From contig NW_027460346.1 of the NCBI RefSeq assembly GCF_050947875.1, forward strand, positions 434,001 through 498,000: DNA of 64,000 nt. Reading direction: 5' to 3'. Shown here piece by piece: positions 44,911-57,606 of this stretch (position 1 is its first letter; the number at the start of each line of letters is the position of its first letter). Source of the stretch: Dermacentor variabilis. Its lineage: Eukaryota; Arthropoda; Arachnida; Ixodida; Ixodidae. The translations under genes and the position numbers were made by a program. A model generated the notes under the pieces. That model ran no database searches. It was given only the letters and a program-made list of their open reading frames with translations, and was not told the DNA's origin.

Positions 44911-46694
44911 TAAAAAAAAATGAAGTTCGTGCAATCTGTGACACGTGCATAAATTTGCGTTGATTAGCGTTTAATTCCATGATACGATTCGTTACATCAA
45001 TTAGTTAAGGCATCAAGATCGGAGAGAACTCTTAATATCATTGTCATATTTTATTTCTCTATAGGTAACTCGATCATCACTGAACACGATGAAGCGTGTG
45101 TAATTTTTAAGTAATCGAACTATAGAACTAATCGAACTACAGAATTCATGCCTAACTTGCCTGAGTCGAAGTTAAACAAATCAGAACAGACGGATTCGTA
45201 AGAATACAAAGCACTGCATAATTTAAAATGGTGGTTAGCATTACCACCTTTCGCCCTTCCTCGCCTTACAGCCGTGTTCCTTTGTTTTTCAAGCTAGAAA
45301 TTGTTGAAAGGTACTTTACATATTAATTAACTTTAAGTATAAACCACGTACTGATTCAATAGCGGTACAAGTGGTGGATGCTGATTGCAGCAGCATCGCG
45401 AAAAAAAATTGCAGTTGCTTACCTGGAGCACCAACTTTGGTTTCTCTGGGTTATTGATGAGCTCCACAGATAATTAGTAAATACTGCTTCTCTTTGCCTT
45501 ATTTCATACGTAATACGACGCATGCAGTAGGCATCCCCATTGTCCGTGGTCAGTTGATCTAAGCTACGACTTCACATTTTTCGAAGTGGCTCAGGTTTCG
45601 TCAGATGTGCGCGCAGACCTTCATTCGTGTCGGTAAATGACGGCTTCATGCAAGCGTCATACTCATATTTTAAGGCGTCTTTGGAGAACAAGACGTGTCA
45701 CTGGTTTTTAATGCAGCAGAAATGTAGTTCAAGCGTGCATACCTTCCAAAATCATAAGCGGGCAAAGTTTTAAGCTGTGTGTAATTATTATAGGCAATTA
45801 TTATTTATACTCCACCTACTCGAAAGAATCAGCACCGCTGGAGATGTTGCTATATTCTTTAAGGTCCCACAAAGGCGTGAGTTCTTTATATTGTCAAGTT
45901 TTATTTTGGTAATATTTCAGCCGTATGTTAAGAATAATTAGAGAAGAACACAATGTCTGCAAGACACTTTTTAGCGTAGCGTTTTCAATGTTTCTGGTGC
46001 ACACAGCACTAGCATCTACTACAAGTAAGCATTTAGTGATCTTTAGCCGACCAGACACCCTTTCGATTAACATCCCTGCCTGCTCCCTTCGTTGCCCTTC
46101 TTCCTTACCAAGCTGTTTTCTAAACAAATCCCTCCAACAAATATATTATTCTAAATCGAACTGAAGGGGAAGCTTTAGCTCGGGAGCTCCAACATGGGAA
46201 ATCGGCATTCCTTTCTTCTGAGCAACCACTGCACCGAAATTCATGAGTTATGTTCAGCTAAAAAGAAGAAAGTAAAAATGTAGTGACTTCACCAAGTGAA
46301 TTTTGTTTAGGCTCGCTCCTTTCTTTTTTTACAGAAATTTACAAAAAATGCGAAATTTCAAGAAACATGACCTGAAGTATAAAATTGTACCGCAGCGACT
46401 AAAAACAATATCGCAATTTTATCAACTGCGCTTAATGTGGCATCTGAAGCGGACAAAAATTATATATCATAGACCACCCTGAAATATACCAATAAATTGT
46501 GAATATGGCATTAGTACGACCTTATTCTAACATTGTCACAAATCCGCATAGGTCGTAAATCCATAAATCAAATTTGTCTAGTTTAGATGCACCAACAGAT
46601 GGGATATCTGTTTTTGATTCTAAGTTACGTACTTCTAAACTTCGTACTTCTATATATCTTTTTCAGATTTACCGACTTCCGGCAATTCTCTTTA
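44911..46694. other. No gene recognised
   Basis: AT-rich, short frames only. Confidence 0.35.
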
Positions 46695-46800
46695 AAGAAA
46701 TCCCAAGACACCTAAGCACTTCTTATGGGTTGTGAATGAGAAAGTATTCATGACCAATTGAAGGCCACTCAGCGGTCCTTTGAGTTTTTCAGTGCGAGTA
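46695..46800 (+). repeat. Dispersed repeat R3, copy 1
   Basis: CCTAAGCACTTCTTATGGGT, GAAAGTATTCATGACCAATTG; matches 47915-48025. Confidence 0.65.
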
Positions 46801-46924
46801 ATGTTTTCGAGTTTTGCTGCGGGGTATGTTATCGGGTTCTGTGATTAAATTGGTCGGGGTCTTTTTTGTACAGTTTCTACTTTAGCATGTGGGCTGTAGA
46901 CCGGAATAATTTGAACAACGTCGC

Positions 46925-47200
46925 TCAGGAATGAAGGCTATTGAACATTATCTTTGTATTCTGCATATTGATCTCCAACCCCACTCTTCCACGTTCTTGG
47001 TTATTGTCCTCAATCATTTCTTGTAATTGGTCACCCGTGTTGGTGAACAGGACAATGTCATCTGCAAAAACAAAACTGCTGAGATATTCGCCATTGATCC
47101 TCACTATTAAGTATCCCCAGTCTCATAGCTTGAATGCTTCTAAGCATGCAATAGCTTTGGACAAAATTGTGTCTTCTTGCCTGACCCCTTTCTAGATAGG
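46925..47200 (-). pseudogene. RTE-like LINE reverse transcriptase fragment
   Basis: The minus strand reads a GQ-DTILSKAIACLEAFKL-like block and VRINGEYLSSFVFADDIVLF, the FADD catalytic motif followed by TNTGDQLQEMI. This matches 54700-54770 and 25830-25990. Stops are present. Confidence 0.65.
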
Positions 47201-47914
47201 TAACCTTCTACTTTCACTACTAAAGCAGTCAGCATTAGCGAGTAAGCAAAATAATTGTTAAATTATAAAAAAAAACAGGAAATGCAAATCATTACGCGTA
47301 ATTATTTACATTTAATTCATTGCGCACCAATCTGAGCTACATGGACTTTCCTGCACCAATCATATATCCATCCAAATTAGCGTCTGTGTTTCTCCCACTT
47401 TCCTTTTCATCCCTACGTGCCGTCTATTTGCAGTTTCAGTTTAACTGTACTTGCTGGTCAACTTTCTTGACCATGTACTAGGAGTGTAATATGCGCCCTC
47501 ACGAATGTGGCGCCAGCTGGGGAACTGCGCTGCCTTACCGCTCGCTGCGTCGACGCCGATGAACGCTGTCCGCTGACCTCCCATTTTCGAGTATTTCAGA
47601 ACTAGCGAGTGTGCAAGTTTGCGCTTCAGTGTAGGCTATTCGCTTACTCTGTTGATTACGGTGCAATTCGCCTTAAGGTCGGGAGGAGACGCCGCCTGGC
47701 GACGCGTCGAAAACGTGTGTAGTGCGGTTTACTTTCTTAATCGTCTGCTAGCCCTCATTGTAAGCGGCGTATATAATTCGTAAAAACTTTTCTCCGTGGT
47801 TATGGCACTTCCATATTCACTTGTCTAGCTACATGTTTTGGCAGTGAGCTACAGCCGTGGACCGCCGTCCCGCCACTCTATTAAATTCAGTGTCAGCCAC
47901 AGAGCTGTGGAGAA

Positions 47915-48025
47915 AAAAAGAATCCGAGGGCGCCTAAGCACTTGTGAGTTATGAATGCGAAATCATTCATGTCCAATTGAAAGGAGCTGAGCGGTGTTTC
48001 GGGTGTTGCGCTGCGACTAATGAAC
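47915..48025 (+). repeat. Dispersed repeat R3, copy 2
   Basis: CCTAAGCACTTGTGAGTTATG then GCGAAATCATTCATGTCCAA. Confidence 0.65.
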
Positions 48026-48329
48026 AATAGCGGTACGCGCTGCCCGAGCCAGCAAACAGCAGCAGCCTGCGATTGAAACGCCGCTTTCCACCGACGCGGG
48101 TGTGCTTTCCACCCTCCCGTCGTGCCTGGCGCGCTGACGGCGCTGCAGGTGTTCTGTTCCGCCCGCTCTGCCAACGCCTCCTAGATAGCTTAGGCCCTGT
48201 CCACTTCTTTCGATGACGCCATGCTACCTATCCGATTGCCATAGAGTCTAATCAATGCTCCCGAGTAAGCCGCTATGATTTTGGCGTTACCGCGTTCGTC
48301 ATGCCGGGCTTGACAATGGAAATTTTGGA

Positions 48330-48560
48330 CCAAGTAGCATGACGTCACAAAGCACAGTGCGCAAGCCTTCTATATAGGAGCCGTTGGCTCTGCTCCGTCG
48401 AGAAGCGCTCGGGCCGAGAGCGAGAGCGAGGGTGACGTAGCTTCGCGGCAACGCCCTCTCCCCCCATACAACATCTAGAGCGTTATCTCGATGGCAGGTG
48501 AACCCTTTCTCCCGGCTTTTCTCGCGCTCGTGACGTGGCTTCGCAGCCAATGGGAACTCC
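48330..48560 (+). promoter_or_regulatory. Promoter-like cluster (CRE, TATA, CCAAT)
   Basis: TGACGTCA (48340-48347), TATATAGG (48371-48378) about 24 bp later, a purine-rich GAGCGAGAGCGAGGGTGACG, and a near-copy of GTGACGTAGCTTCGCGGC (48432) as GTGACGTGGCTTCGCAGCC (48531), plus CCAAT at 48545. The spacing CRE-TATA fits a core promoter. It could be a mobile element's promoter. No transcript is assigned. Confidence 0.35.
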
Positions 48561-49106
48561 GTTGAGGAGCACTCGTGACGTCGCCTTCGAGTCAATTACA
48601 ACGCGAGTTTATGTGCCGTTCCGCTGCTACATACGACACACGCCGGCTTTTTCGCTCATCGGGCCATTTGACACTTTCGTGTGGAAAAATCACCGCCCAA
48701 GCACTCCGTACGCATGGTGCGCAGCGAAGCTGAAATCTGCGGCCTCAGAGTTTATCACTGGGTTAATCCCGATGATTCATAAAAGGACGGCTTGGTAGGT
48801 GCCGTATACTCGGTAGGCAGCTGCTTGCGCTCGGCTGCACGAGCCTGTTCATGTGCCCGGACTACAGCATTGATACCGCGTAGACGAGCTCGTTCGAAGT
48901 TCTGCTCGCAGCGTTGCTGATCGAAAGCTGCTGCTCCTTAGTAGTACATGTGACGCGTGGCCTACCCATTTCACAACAGTACAGAAACTGCTGCGTGCTC
49001 GGCTGCGACGGACAGCAACGACGTCATTACCAGTGCAGCCAATCACGCGCCTTTTTTTTGTGAATTAGCACAGGATTGCGCCAGAGGAGTTTTCGGCGTA
49101 CAGGCG

Positions 49107-49135
49107 ACAGACAGACGGACGAACGAACGAACGAG
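49107..49135. repeat. Short (GACA)n(GAAC)n repeat
   Basis: GACAGACAGACGG then GAACGAACGAACGA. Confidence 0.8.
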
Positions 49136-49229
49136 TCGGTTAGCCACATGCAGCTTCGCTGTAAAAATAAGGCAGGAACCATCCTTGCTGATCATCTGTC
49201 ATACGAAGCATTTCTGAAAGCTATAGACG

Positions 49230-49780
49230 ACGCAAACATGGAAATAGGCTGGCGAGGATGGTGTGATGACGGCTGCATGACAACTGTGATATGACGGCAC
49301 TGAAGTGACGATGACGACTTGATGACAACGCGTGATGCCGATGGAATGACGCTGTAAGATTAATTAAAATGTCATGGCGACGGCGGCATGACGATGATAG
49401 TATGACGACGACGGTTGTCGACGATAGCATTACCACAAAGGGATGACGAAACAGCAACTACAACGATGACGTGGTAGCAAAGCTACGACGACAGTGACTT
49501 GACAACAGTGCAATCGCTATCACAAAGCGACCAAGATTGAATGAGCATTACAGCATGATGGCGACATTGGTATGACAACGATGGAATAATGATGACGATA
49601 CGACGACAACGGCTCGAACATGGGGCGATTACGTCAATATGGATATGCAGTGACACCAACAGAGTAGAAACCGCGGTAAGACGATGACATGACAACAAAA
49701 ACATTATCACAATGCCTTGAAGGCAATTAAATAATGACGACGGAATGACAATAGACTTACAAAAATGCCTATTAACATTG
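49230..49780. repeat. Degenerate TGACGA-type simple repeat
   Basis: About 550 bp dominated by TGACGA, TGACAAC, and ATGACG words with no fixed period. The complementary strand gives Ser/His-rich frames only through composition. Confidence 0.7.
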
Positions 49781-49859
49781 TTTAGATATTCTACCAACTT
49801 CCTATTTACTTTGCTGACAGTCTACGCATTTGCACTCTAGTAACATTTGTTCATACACT

Positions 49860-50185
49860 GTCAAAATACTTCTTTCTTACTGTTGTAAAAGAGTGGGTTT
49901 AGTACATCGTTAAAAGACTTCCTTCTTACTTTTATACAAACAATATTTTAAATAAACCGTTAAAAGATTTTCTTCTGACTTTTGTATAATGAATATTTTA
50001 AATACACCGTTAGAAGCCTTCCTTCTTACTTTTGTATAAAAATATTTTAAGTACACCGATAAAAGACTTCCTTCTTACGTTTGTATATAGGATATTTTAA
50101 GTGCCCCGTTAACATATCTTCTAGCTTTTGTCTAAATAACAACTTTAGTACTCCGTCAAAAGGCTCGTTATTTTTGTGTAAAGAA
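49860..50185. repeat. 50-bp AT-rich minisatellite, about six units
   Basis: CCGTTAAAAGA-type starts fall at 49908, 49958, 50008, 50058 and 50107. Each unit contains CTTCCTTCTTAC and TTTTGTATAAA. Outer units are diverged. Confidence 0.9.
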
Positions 50186-50616
50186 TGTTTTACTATATAT
50201 CACCAAAATATTTTTTCTGAAGTACATGCATACTCAGTACGTCAACAACTCGTACTGTTTGCCGTAAATGATTTAGAATGGGAAGTAACTTGAAAGTTTT
50301 TGATAAATTTTTGTAACACACATTAATGACGATATATGACACACTCAGGAATCAAGCTCTTTGATTTAAATTACAGTTGCAATCCAAGTCGGTAGTTAAT
50401 TGTTAACGGAGTGCTCCCAAAATGTTGAAATATGTTCATAAACTCTTAGAACTAATCTTTTTAAAGGTTCTACTGGACTACGGGAGCATACGGTGACGTC
50501 AGCACACTTCGAGAAAATTTGCTTGCGTTACACCACATGACCGGTGTGGTAGCGGAATACTGTGCAGGCCGCGCACCAGTAACAAAGCTTTGTCCCCGGT
50601 CTTAGGGCTGGTTTAT

Positions 50617-50858
50617 TAAAGGCCGATTTACACTAGAGCCGTGACACCGCCCGCTTGCCCCACGCGTGCGGTCGTGCGGAAAACTGCACATTTCGCACAC
50701 TGGTTTACAAATTTTGGCATACACTGGGCTCGCACATGCAGTGTAAACCGAAATGTCTGCACCAGTCTGCGAAATGTGCAAGTTTTTGCCCGACCACATG
50801 TGTGCGGGAAGGCGGGTGATGTGGCCTGGGGCTCGAGCGTACATCGGCCCTTAACACG
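50617..50858. mobile_element. Palindromic MITE at a TTAA target
   Basis: Left end AGGCCGATTTACACTAGAGC, complement of right end GGGCCGATGTACGCTCGAGC. The arms (about 115 bp each) fold back with TGCACATTTCGCA-CACTGGT in both. TTAA flanks both sides (50612-50616 and 50857-50860), the target choice of piggyBac and Kolobok-type elements. No coding capacity. Confidence 0.75.
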
Positions 50859-50860
50859 CA

Positions 50861-51961
50861 TTGATATTGCTAGGCAACCAATTAGCTTTGCGACGAGATA
50901 ATCAGGTCAGTGCAGTCCGCGATATAAATAGTGCGCCCTAGGCTGGAACGTGTCAGCACAGTAGCGTCACGATATTTGTTGAAAATAAGAAAAAGAGCAG
51001 ATACTCAGGGCAACTCGGCGTGGGAACGTTGTCGCTCAAATATCCAAAAGGCTGCAAAATACAGCTGCTGCTGAGTGAGAGCGACTGTTGACCTGAATGA
51101 GCGCACAGGTCAAATAGAAAGAAAAGCTGAACTCTTTGCAAGTGCCACCGTTCTGTGAAAAAAGAATGAAATTATCCTTACTGTATCAAAAAACGTAGCT
51201 TTGTTCGCGTCCCTATTCGCATCCTTTCGTCCCTGCCTCCTACCGACGGCTTATGTTACATTAAAGGAAACTGATAGAACGTTGCATCAAAGCGAAGGCG
51301 ATGTAACTATGTCAATTCCAGCACGACAGCAACAGCATGCAAATGTTGCAGTTCGCGTCTACGCTGACGTGTACGGGCCACGGGCCGCCTTAACTCTTAT
51401 TACATCCAGTGTTTGCAATTTGTCCGGCTGCTATTCGAGCTACACTATTTACAGCATCGTCCCAATTTAACAGAGATAAAATTGGCCCATCCTTGCGTGT
51501 TACATTGCTCTCACCATCGCTCGCACTATTCAAAGAAATGATTCGCATTTAAAAGTCTGTATGAAAAGCAGCCGAGTGTGCAGAAAGAAGTGAAGAGAAC
51601 AGCATGGGTCTCGGAGCATCCTCTCTTGTCCAACGTTAAAACAATGCTTGCTCAACCGCTGAAAAGATTGTAATGGTTTGATGAAGGTAAAAAACCTTTT
51701 CCATCTCAAATTGTTTGTGTTATTATCTATTCCTTTGATTCTTACTCAATTATATCAGTTGTATTTTTAGAATTAATAATCCCATTTCAAGTCAAACCTA
51801 ATCTTGGATCACCATAGGGAATCATCATGATCACCATCAGCAAAGGGCAACGAAACAAACAGATAAACAGACAAACAAGCAAACAAACACAAAGAGATCA
51901 TAGCGTGCTTATAGCAAACAGTGTTGAGCAACAAAGAATGGAAGCGGATGTCGACATGCCA
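50861..51961. other. No gene recognised
   Basis: Short frames only; no repeat match elsewhere in this window. Confidence 0.35.
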
Positions 51962-52290
51962 TAATAATAACTTTATTTGAGTTTTGAAAATTTGAAATCT
52001 ACAGGAGCCCAAGGCTCCCCAAGATCAAGTCGGTGGCTTCGCCCATGATGGGACCGGGAGACGAAGTGCCGATGCGATGTCGTGGGCCCTCTCGACAGCC
52101 TGGAATTGAATGTGGAGATTGCTGCTCTTGAGGGATTCCTCCCCTTGTTCTTTCGTGATGGGTGGAGAGGTGTTAAGGGCTGGGCGCAACTAGAGCATGT
52201 GTTCAAAAGAGCATGAGTCATGACCACATTTGGGCCGCGACTGTGAGTAGTCAGGGCCTATCCTGTTAAGGGATCGAGGAGTGCGATATG
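51962..52290 (-). pseudogene. LINE 3' end (I-like), with AATAAAG and (TTA)n tail
   Basis: On the minus strand: C-terminal CGHDSCSFEHMLWLRPAL (Cys/His part after RNase H), PITKEQGEESLKSS, LQFQAVERAHDIA, then a stop, and the end CAAATAAAGTTATTATTATG. The 3' tail is TTA repeats. Confidence 0.6.
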
Positions 52291-53699
52291 GACGGGTCGT
52301 TAACCGAAAAATTGAAGCAGTTAACTACACAAACGTGAAGAATTTGGCGATACGACGTGTCTAGAGTGTGTGCAGATATTCGAATCTTTTTAATAACGAA
52401 TCGAATGGTTTAATTCCTTTCCGAATCGGTCTTCGAATTGAGTGGTCACTATTGGTGAATGCGAATATTTTTCGAAAACTATTAGAATATTTCAGAACGC
52501 CAAATGCGCCCAAATAAACATAAATTTGGAGCAACAGTAGGGTAAATTTTTACGCCCGCGAGCATAGTATAGATAAAAAATACGTCAGCTTGCGTAGTGA
52601 AGGAGGCTACGTCACTTAGGAAGCCATACTTTAGAGGCTATACAGCGGCCATTCGTTCTCACTGAAGACTACTGTGCGTGCTAAGAAACTACTTGCTTCC
52701 GCCTAGTTTTTACTTTTTTATAATCAAATTTTCATACCGTACTGTGTAATGGCATAAACTTCATCGCACTAAGAATACTAGGATGTGAATATCGTTTTAT
52801 ATTAATTGCGATAACGGCTGTTCATAATTCGAAAACTATTCCATATTCGATTTTATTCGACTCGCTCCTGGCTCTATTAGATTACACTGGAGCTGCGATT
52901 ATTTGGATAGTAAGAGAATGATGGTTAGTGCCGGAATTTGTTTTATCTGAACCGCTAAATACATGAAGGCAAGGAATAGGACTCACTGAAGTGCAATCGA
53001 ACCTACGCACGAGGCTGTTTTGAAAGCAAGTTGTTCTACGTATTTCTTTTTTCTTTCTTCTTTGAGTCAACATACTGTCCTTTTTTTTCAGACTGAAACT
53101 TCTTTTTTTTTACTGGTTTAACATTCTCTAGGAAGGATGGTTACAACGCACTCACCGACGTTAACAATGAATTTTTACATAGAAAGGGATAACGAGAGCA
53201 TTATTCATTTGCTTCAAGATGTTCAAAGCATCACTGACGATTGCAAAACGTGGTAAAATTTGGTGTAGCTACCGTTCAAGGGCAAGCGTGTGTCAGCGAA
53301 ATGATGAGTGCTGGCTCCTTAACCGTAACTTGTATTATTTATCACTAATTGCCTGTAACATTGAGCCGAATGAAAACGTTAATTCGGGATTTAGAAAGTG
53401 TATATGCGGCAACGTCTTCTAGCACTGGACTAGGATGTCGTGCCTGACGTTGCTGCGTTTAGTGACAGTGGCGCCGCGCACGACCTCACGTATTCCACGC
53501 AGTGCGCCTTCAGCCTTTACACAGACTCCAAGAAACTGTGCATCGTTATTTCGGACTTCCTTAGTTGCATTGCTTTTATGGTTCTGGAAGTTTTTTTTTT
53601 ACGTGAAACGTCTTTAAAACCACTCGGAGGAGGCGCTTGCTAAAATCGTACGTAATGAAAACACGTTGTAGTACTATCACTTATACCCATGCAAACCAA
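52291..53699. other. No gene; ATTCGAA-rich stretch at 52375-52870
   Basis: Contains recurring ATTCGAAT/CGAATA words at 52380-52500 and 52830-52865, suggesting a decayed repeat with inverted ends. Frames at 53219-53643 show no domain. Confidence 0.35.
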
Positions 53700-53945
53700 C
53701 TAATTAAAAAATTAAATTATGGGGTTTTACGTGCCAAAACCACTTTCTGATTACGAGGCATGCCGTAGTGGAAGACTCCTGAAATTTCGACCACCTGGGG
53801 ATCTTTAACGTGCACCTAAATCTAAGTACACGGGCGTTTTCGCCCCCATGGAAATGCGGCCGCCGTGGCCGGGGTTCAATCCCGCGACCTCGTGTTCAGC
53901 AGCCTAACACCATAGCCACTGAGCAATCACGGCGGGTGGCAAACC
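53700..53945 (-). mobile_element. tRNA-headed SINE (GTACTTAGATTTAGGTG family), full length
   Basis: Minus strand: GCTCAGTGGCTATGGTGTTA A box, CGGGATTGAACCCCGGCCAC B-box region, GTGTACTTAGATTTAGGTGC, to CGTAAAACCCCATAATTTAA. Confidence 0.8.
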
Positions 53946-54199
53946 AACTACCCATCCACGTTACTTTCATACCCTGTGTAGAGGGAAGTTAGCATTACTT
54001 GATCATGCATGTATCGCATGTACAGATGGCGTTTTGGAGGCGGTACGCATGACGCAATGGGAGCTAAGTTAAGCGCCTAGTCTGCCAGTTCATTGTGTTT
54101 TGTCTTCTTGTTGGGCTTCAAAAATTTTCAAGATGAATGTCAACCAACAAGCCCGTTTGTGCATTTTGCTGCTAAATTTCCACTCTTCCTCGGCATTTA

Positions 54200-54580
54200 G
54201 AAAAGCATACCTAAGCAGTACGTTTGTCGATACGAGCGGAAGTTGTCGTATTAGAGAGGTCATTCAGCGAAAGTAGGTATAGTAGCCTAGTGCTCATCAG
54301 GAGTTATAAGGCCTACAAGTGCGCAATTTTGAGCAAGAATTCCACAACTGCTCGGTTATGGTGGCTCCACGTTCGTCACATAGGGTCCACAATTGGTGTG
54401 AAGAGGCTAGGCAGCAAGAAGGAGGGATGCAAATTCGCACCCGCAGGCTTTGTCCCCGGAGCGCCAATTACGAATAGAGAGGGAGACAACTGCAAAATTA
54501 GACTGTTGGACCCGCACTATCTGTAACATAAGTTTAGCATGAAAGCATCCCAATGTGTGAATAGAAGCCATGCGCTTTAC
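54200..54580 (+). repeat. Segmental repeat S, copy 1 (upstream of RTE)
   Basis: Matches 55620-56140: GTGCTCATCAGGAGTTATAAG against GTGCTCATCAGGAGTCGTAAG, AAAATTAGACTGTTGGACCC against AAAATTAGACCGTACGACCC, and TAACATAAGTTTAGCATGAAAGC against TTACGTAAGTTCGGTATGTAAGC. Confidence 0.7.
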
Positions 54581-54628
54581 ATTGGCATCGTTTATACAGG
54601 AAATAAGTCATGATTCGATCATGCATGA

Positions 54629-55470
54629 TCGAACAGGAGGTATTCAGAGGCCTGGAGTGGGAAGAATTCGGGATAAAAGTTGATGGAGAATACCTTAGCA
54701 ACTTGCGATTCGCTGATGATATTGCCTTGCTTAGTAACACAGGAGACCAATTGCAATGCATGCTCACTGACCTGGAGAGGCAAAGCAGAAGGGTGGGTCT
54801 GAAAATTTTTTTGCAGAAAACTAAAGTATTGTTTAACAGTCTCGGAAGAGAACAGCAGTTTACGATAGGTAGCGAAGCACTGGAAGTGGTAAGGGAATAC
54901 ATCTACTTAGGGCAGGTAGTGACCACGGATCCGGATCATGAGACTGAAATAACCAGAAGAATAAGAATGGGCTGGGGTGCGTTTGGCAGGCATTCTCAAA
55001 TCATGAACAGCAGGTTGCCACTATCCCTCAAAAGGAAAGTGTATAACAGCTGTGTGTTACCAGTACTCACATATGGGGCAGAAACCTGGAGGCTTACGAA
55101 AAGGGTTCTGCTGAAATTGAGGACGACGCAACGAGCTATGGAAAGAAGAATGATGGGTGTAACGTGAAGGGATAAGAAAAGAGCAGATTGGGTGAGGCAA
55201 CAAACGCGGGTAAACGACATCTTAGTTGAAATCAAGAAAAAGAAATGGGCATGGGCAGGACATGTAATGAGGAGGGAAGATAACCGATGGTCATTAAGGG
55301 TTACGGACTGGATTCCAAGGGAAGGGAAGCGTAGCAGGGGGCGGCAGAAAGTTAGGTGGGCGGATGAAATTAAGACGTTTGCAGGGACAACATGGCCACA
55401 ATCAGTACATGACCGGGGTAGTTGGAGAAGTATGGGAGAGGCCTTTGCCCTGCAGTGGGCGTAACTAGGC

Positions 55471-55510
<40 letters not shown>
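54629..55510 (+). mobile_element. 5'-truncated RTE-like LINE with 12-bp target duplication
   Basis: GATCATGCATGA occurs at 54617-54628 and again at 55511-55522, just after the (GAT)n tail: a target-site duplication. The body encodes the RT C-part: VFRGLEWEEFG, LRFADDIALLSN (FADD), CVLPVLTYGAETWRLTK, RTTQRAMERRMMGVT, a stop, then KRADWVRQQTRVNDILV, AWAGHVMRREDNRWS and AFALQWA with the natural stop. One early stop (about 55166) and no endonuclease; dead on arrival by truncation. Confidence 0.9.

Positions 55511-55513
<3 letters not shown>
55470..55513. repeat. (GAT)n RTE tail
   Basis: GCTGATGATGATG repeats ending the RTE copy. Confidence 0.95.
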
Positions 55514-55619
55514 CATGCATGAGTCGCCTGTGCCGGTGCCATTGCTGTTGCGCCACACATTAGGCCTACGGAGCTAAATTTAGCCTCTCGCACGGGATTC
55601 GGAGAGGCGCAGCTGAGAA

Positions 55620-56140
55620 GTACATTTGTCCATCCGTGCAGGAATGGTCACCTTAGAGAAAGCTTACTATGCTGCAGTAGGTACAATTTGTCAAGCTGAA
55701 ACTGGTGCTCATCAGGAGTCGTAAGGCATGCTAGTGTGCAACTTCCTGTAGAAATTTCACGTTTGCTCTGTTATGTCCCCCGCCCCCTGCGTTCGACACG
55801 TACGTTCCACAAATGGCGCGGGGAGACTCGAGCAGGAAGATAAAGTGATATCCAACCCGTTTGAGCACAGCAGAACCTGTCTGTCTTCATAGGGAGCGCA
55901 ACTGCAGGAGCACCGACCATCTATGAGTGCGGTGGGCTTGAGCGGCATAGGGCCAGAGTCTCGGGCGCCATCGTAGGGGCGGCATTTATTTACCCTCGGG
56001 TCCAGAAACCCTGTGCAAAACAAACTGTTTCCCTTCGAATAAGAAGCGAGCACGATTGCAAAAATTAGACCGTACGACCCCCACATACTGTTACGTAAGT
56101 TCGGTATGTAAGCTTTCTAATGCGTGAATAAGTGTAACTT
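55620..56140 (+). repeat. Segmental repeat S, copy 2
   Basis: Downstream partner of 54200-54580, about 140 bp longer. Direct orientation. Confidence 0.65.
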
Positions 56141-57525
56141 ATCTTGCTTGGCCGCGTCATTTCGGTACCCTACTGTACATACCCCATCTGCAGCACGCAC
56201 AAGACGCTCCCCGTCCCCCGCTGCGTCTGTGTCTGTGCTGCAGCAGCAATAGATTCCTTATCTGCCCACCAACCTTAATTAACAATACAAGAATTATTTG
56301 TATTGTAAGCTTTCATATCTTTCAGTCTTTGCGGTTCATTCAGAGGTTATATTAAAAAATTTATCCAATTATAGCGTTGAAACGCCTGTCAAATGTTTTT
56401 CAAAAAGTGTGTTTTTGAGTGATCTAAACAATAATATTCCTATTGCAAATTGCTTTAAATAACCATTATAAATTGATATCGCTATGTCAGAGCAGTTTTC
56501 TAGTTAAATGTCTTTGTTTTAAAAAAGTTGTAGCGTTCGCGTAGTCGGTCTAGTTAAGAAGAAGTATTAGTAACATTACAACAATTGAGCGAAATCTGGT
56601 ACTAAAAAGTCTGTTAGTTGCAAAGATAATGCTGGTTCTCTGAATAAAAATAGTGTTTTCCTGAAACAGCATTTAAATGTTCAGTTTTGAGCCATGCGCC
56701 TAAAATACAGGAAGGATTAAATTTCCACTCCCATTGGCCCGGTATTCCTTGGCAACGTCCTACTTGGCTGTTGCTCCAGCCTTTCTCGTCGCCTTTCTTT
56801 TTCAGTAAATGGGCGAAACACCAACGATGTTCATGAGGCTCGTGTTCGTAAGCGCGGACTCAGCAGGTTGTTGAGACAGGGTAGTCACGGCGGTTTCCAA
56901 AGACAAGTCCAATATCCAAAAATAACTTTTTGCAAGTGTTTAGCATTATTGAAAACGTAGTTTTGTCAAATCTCTTTCAAGCCAAGCCGACTTTCTTTTT
57001 TCTTTTTTGTATTAGGACGACAATAAATTTCGATCACTTTAAAAGCGCCTTAATTTCTCGTTTTGGAATACCACTCGGGGGACATATTCGTCATGAAATT
57101 AATACTTAGAAGTAGCAAAATAGTAAAACGGCTTTTTGAAAGGCTATTACCTACCCCCTTCTCCTTCCTTAATTCACTGTAGAGGAAACAAACAAGCATA
57201 ACACCTGATGTGCTGTGTACACTTGTTTGCGTTCCTGTAGAATGAATCTGTACCAACTAGCGCAGTTCACTACTCCCTTCTTTCATAACAGGGGCATTGC
57301 CGGCACACATGCGTTGTTTTGCTTTTTACCACTGGAAGACCTGTCGCTGTTATCATTTTATCGCTCAGCGCAAAACGCGCCTACTTTACATTACTTCATG
57401 GTTGTCATCAACTTTCCAACAAAAGTCAAATATAATTAGATCGTGCGCGCCACGATCACTTCGCCACTTCGCACGGGCGCCTTGATGCGCCCGCCCGCCA
57501 GCACACATTCATGGGCACACTAGTA
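56141..57525. other. No gene recognised
   Basis: AT-rich, short frames only. Confidence 0.35.
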
Positions 57526-57594
57526 GAGTTTTAGTTTAGGGGACGCAAGCGGCTTGCGTACGCAAGAGCTAGGGGCCACGGTACTGCGCATGCG

Positions 57595-57606
57595 CAGACC
57601 GCTACG
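57595..57606. promoter_or_regulatory. Perfect NRF-1-type palindrome
   Basis: TGCGCATGCGCA inside the copy-B end. Also at 58538-58549, with near-matches at 1595-1606 and about 3020-3031 (TACGCATGCGCA). Confidence 0.6.

Noticed and set aside
46941..47195. Plus-strand ORF of 84 aa
   Set aside because: Antisense of an RTE fragment containing FADD.
49221..49797. Minus-strand Ser/His-rich ORFs
   Set aside because: Translation of the degenerate TGACGA simple repeat.
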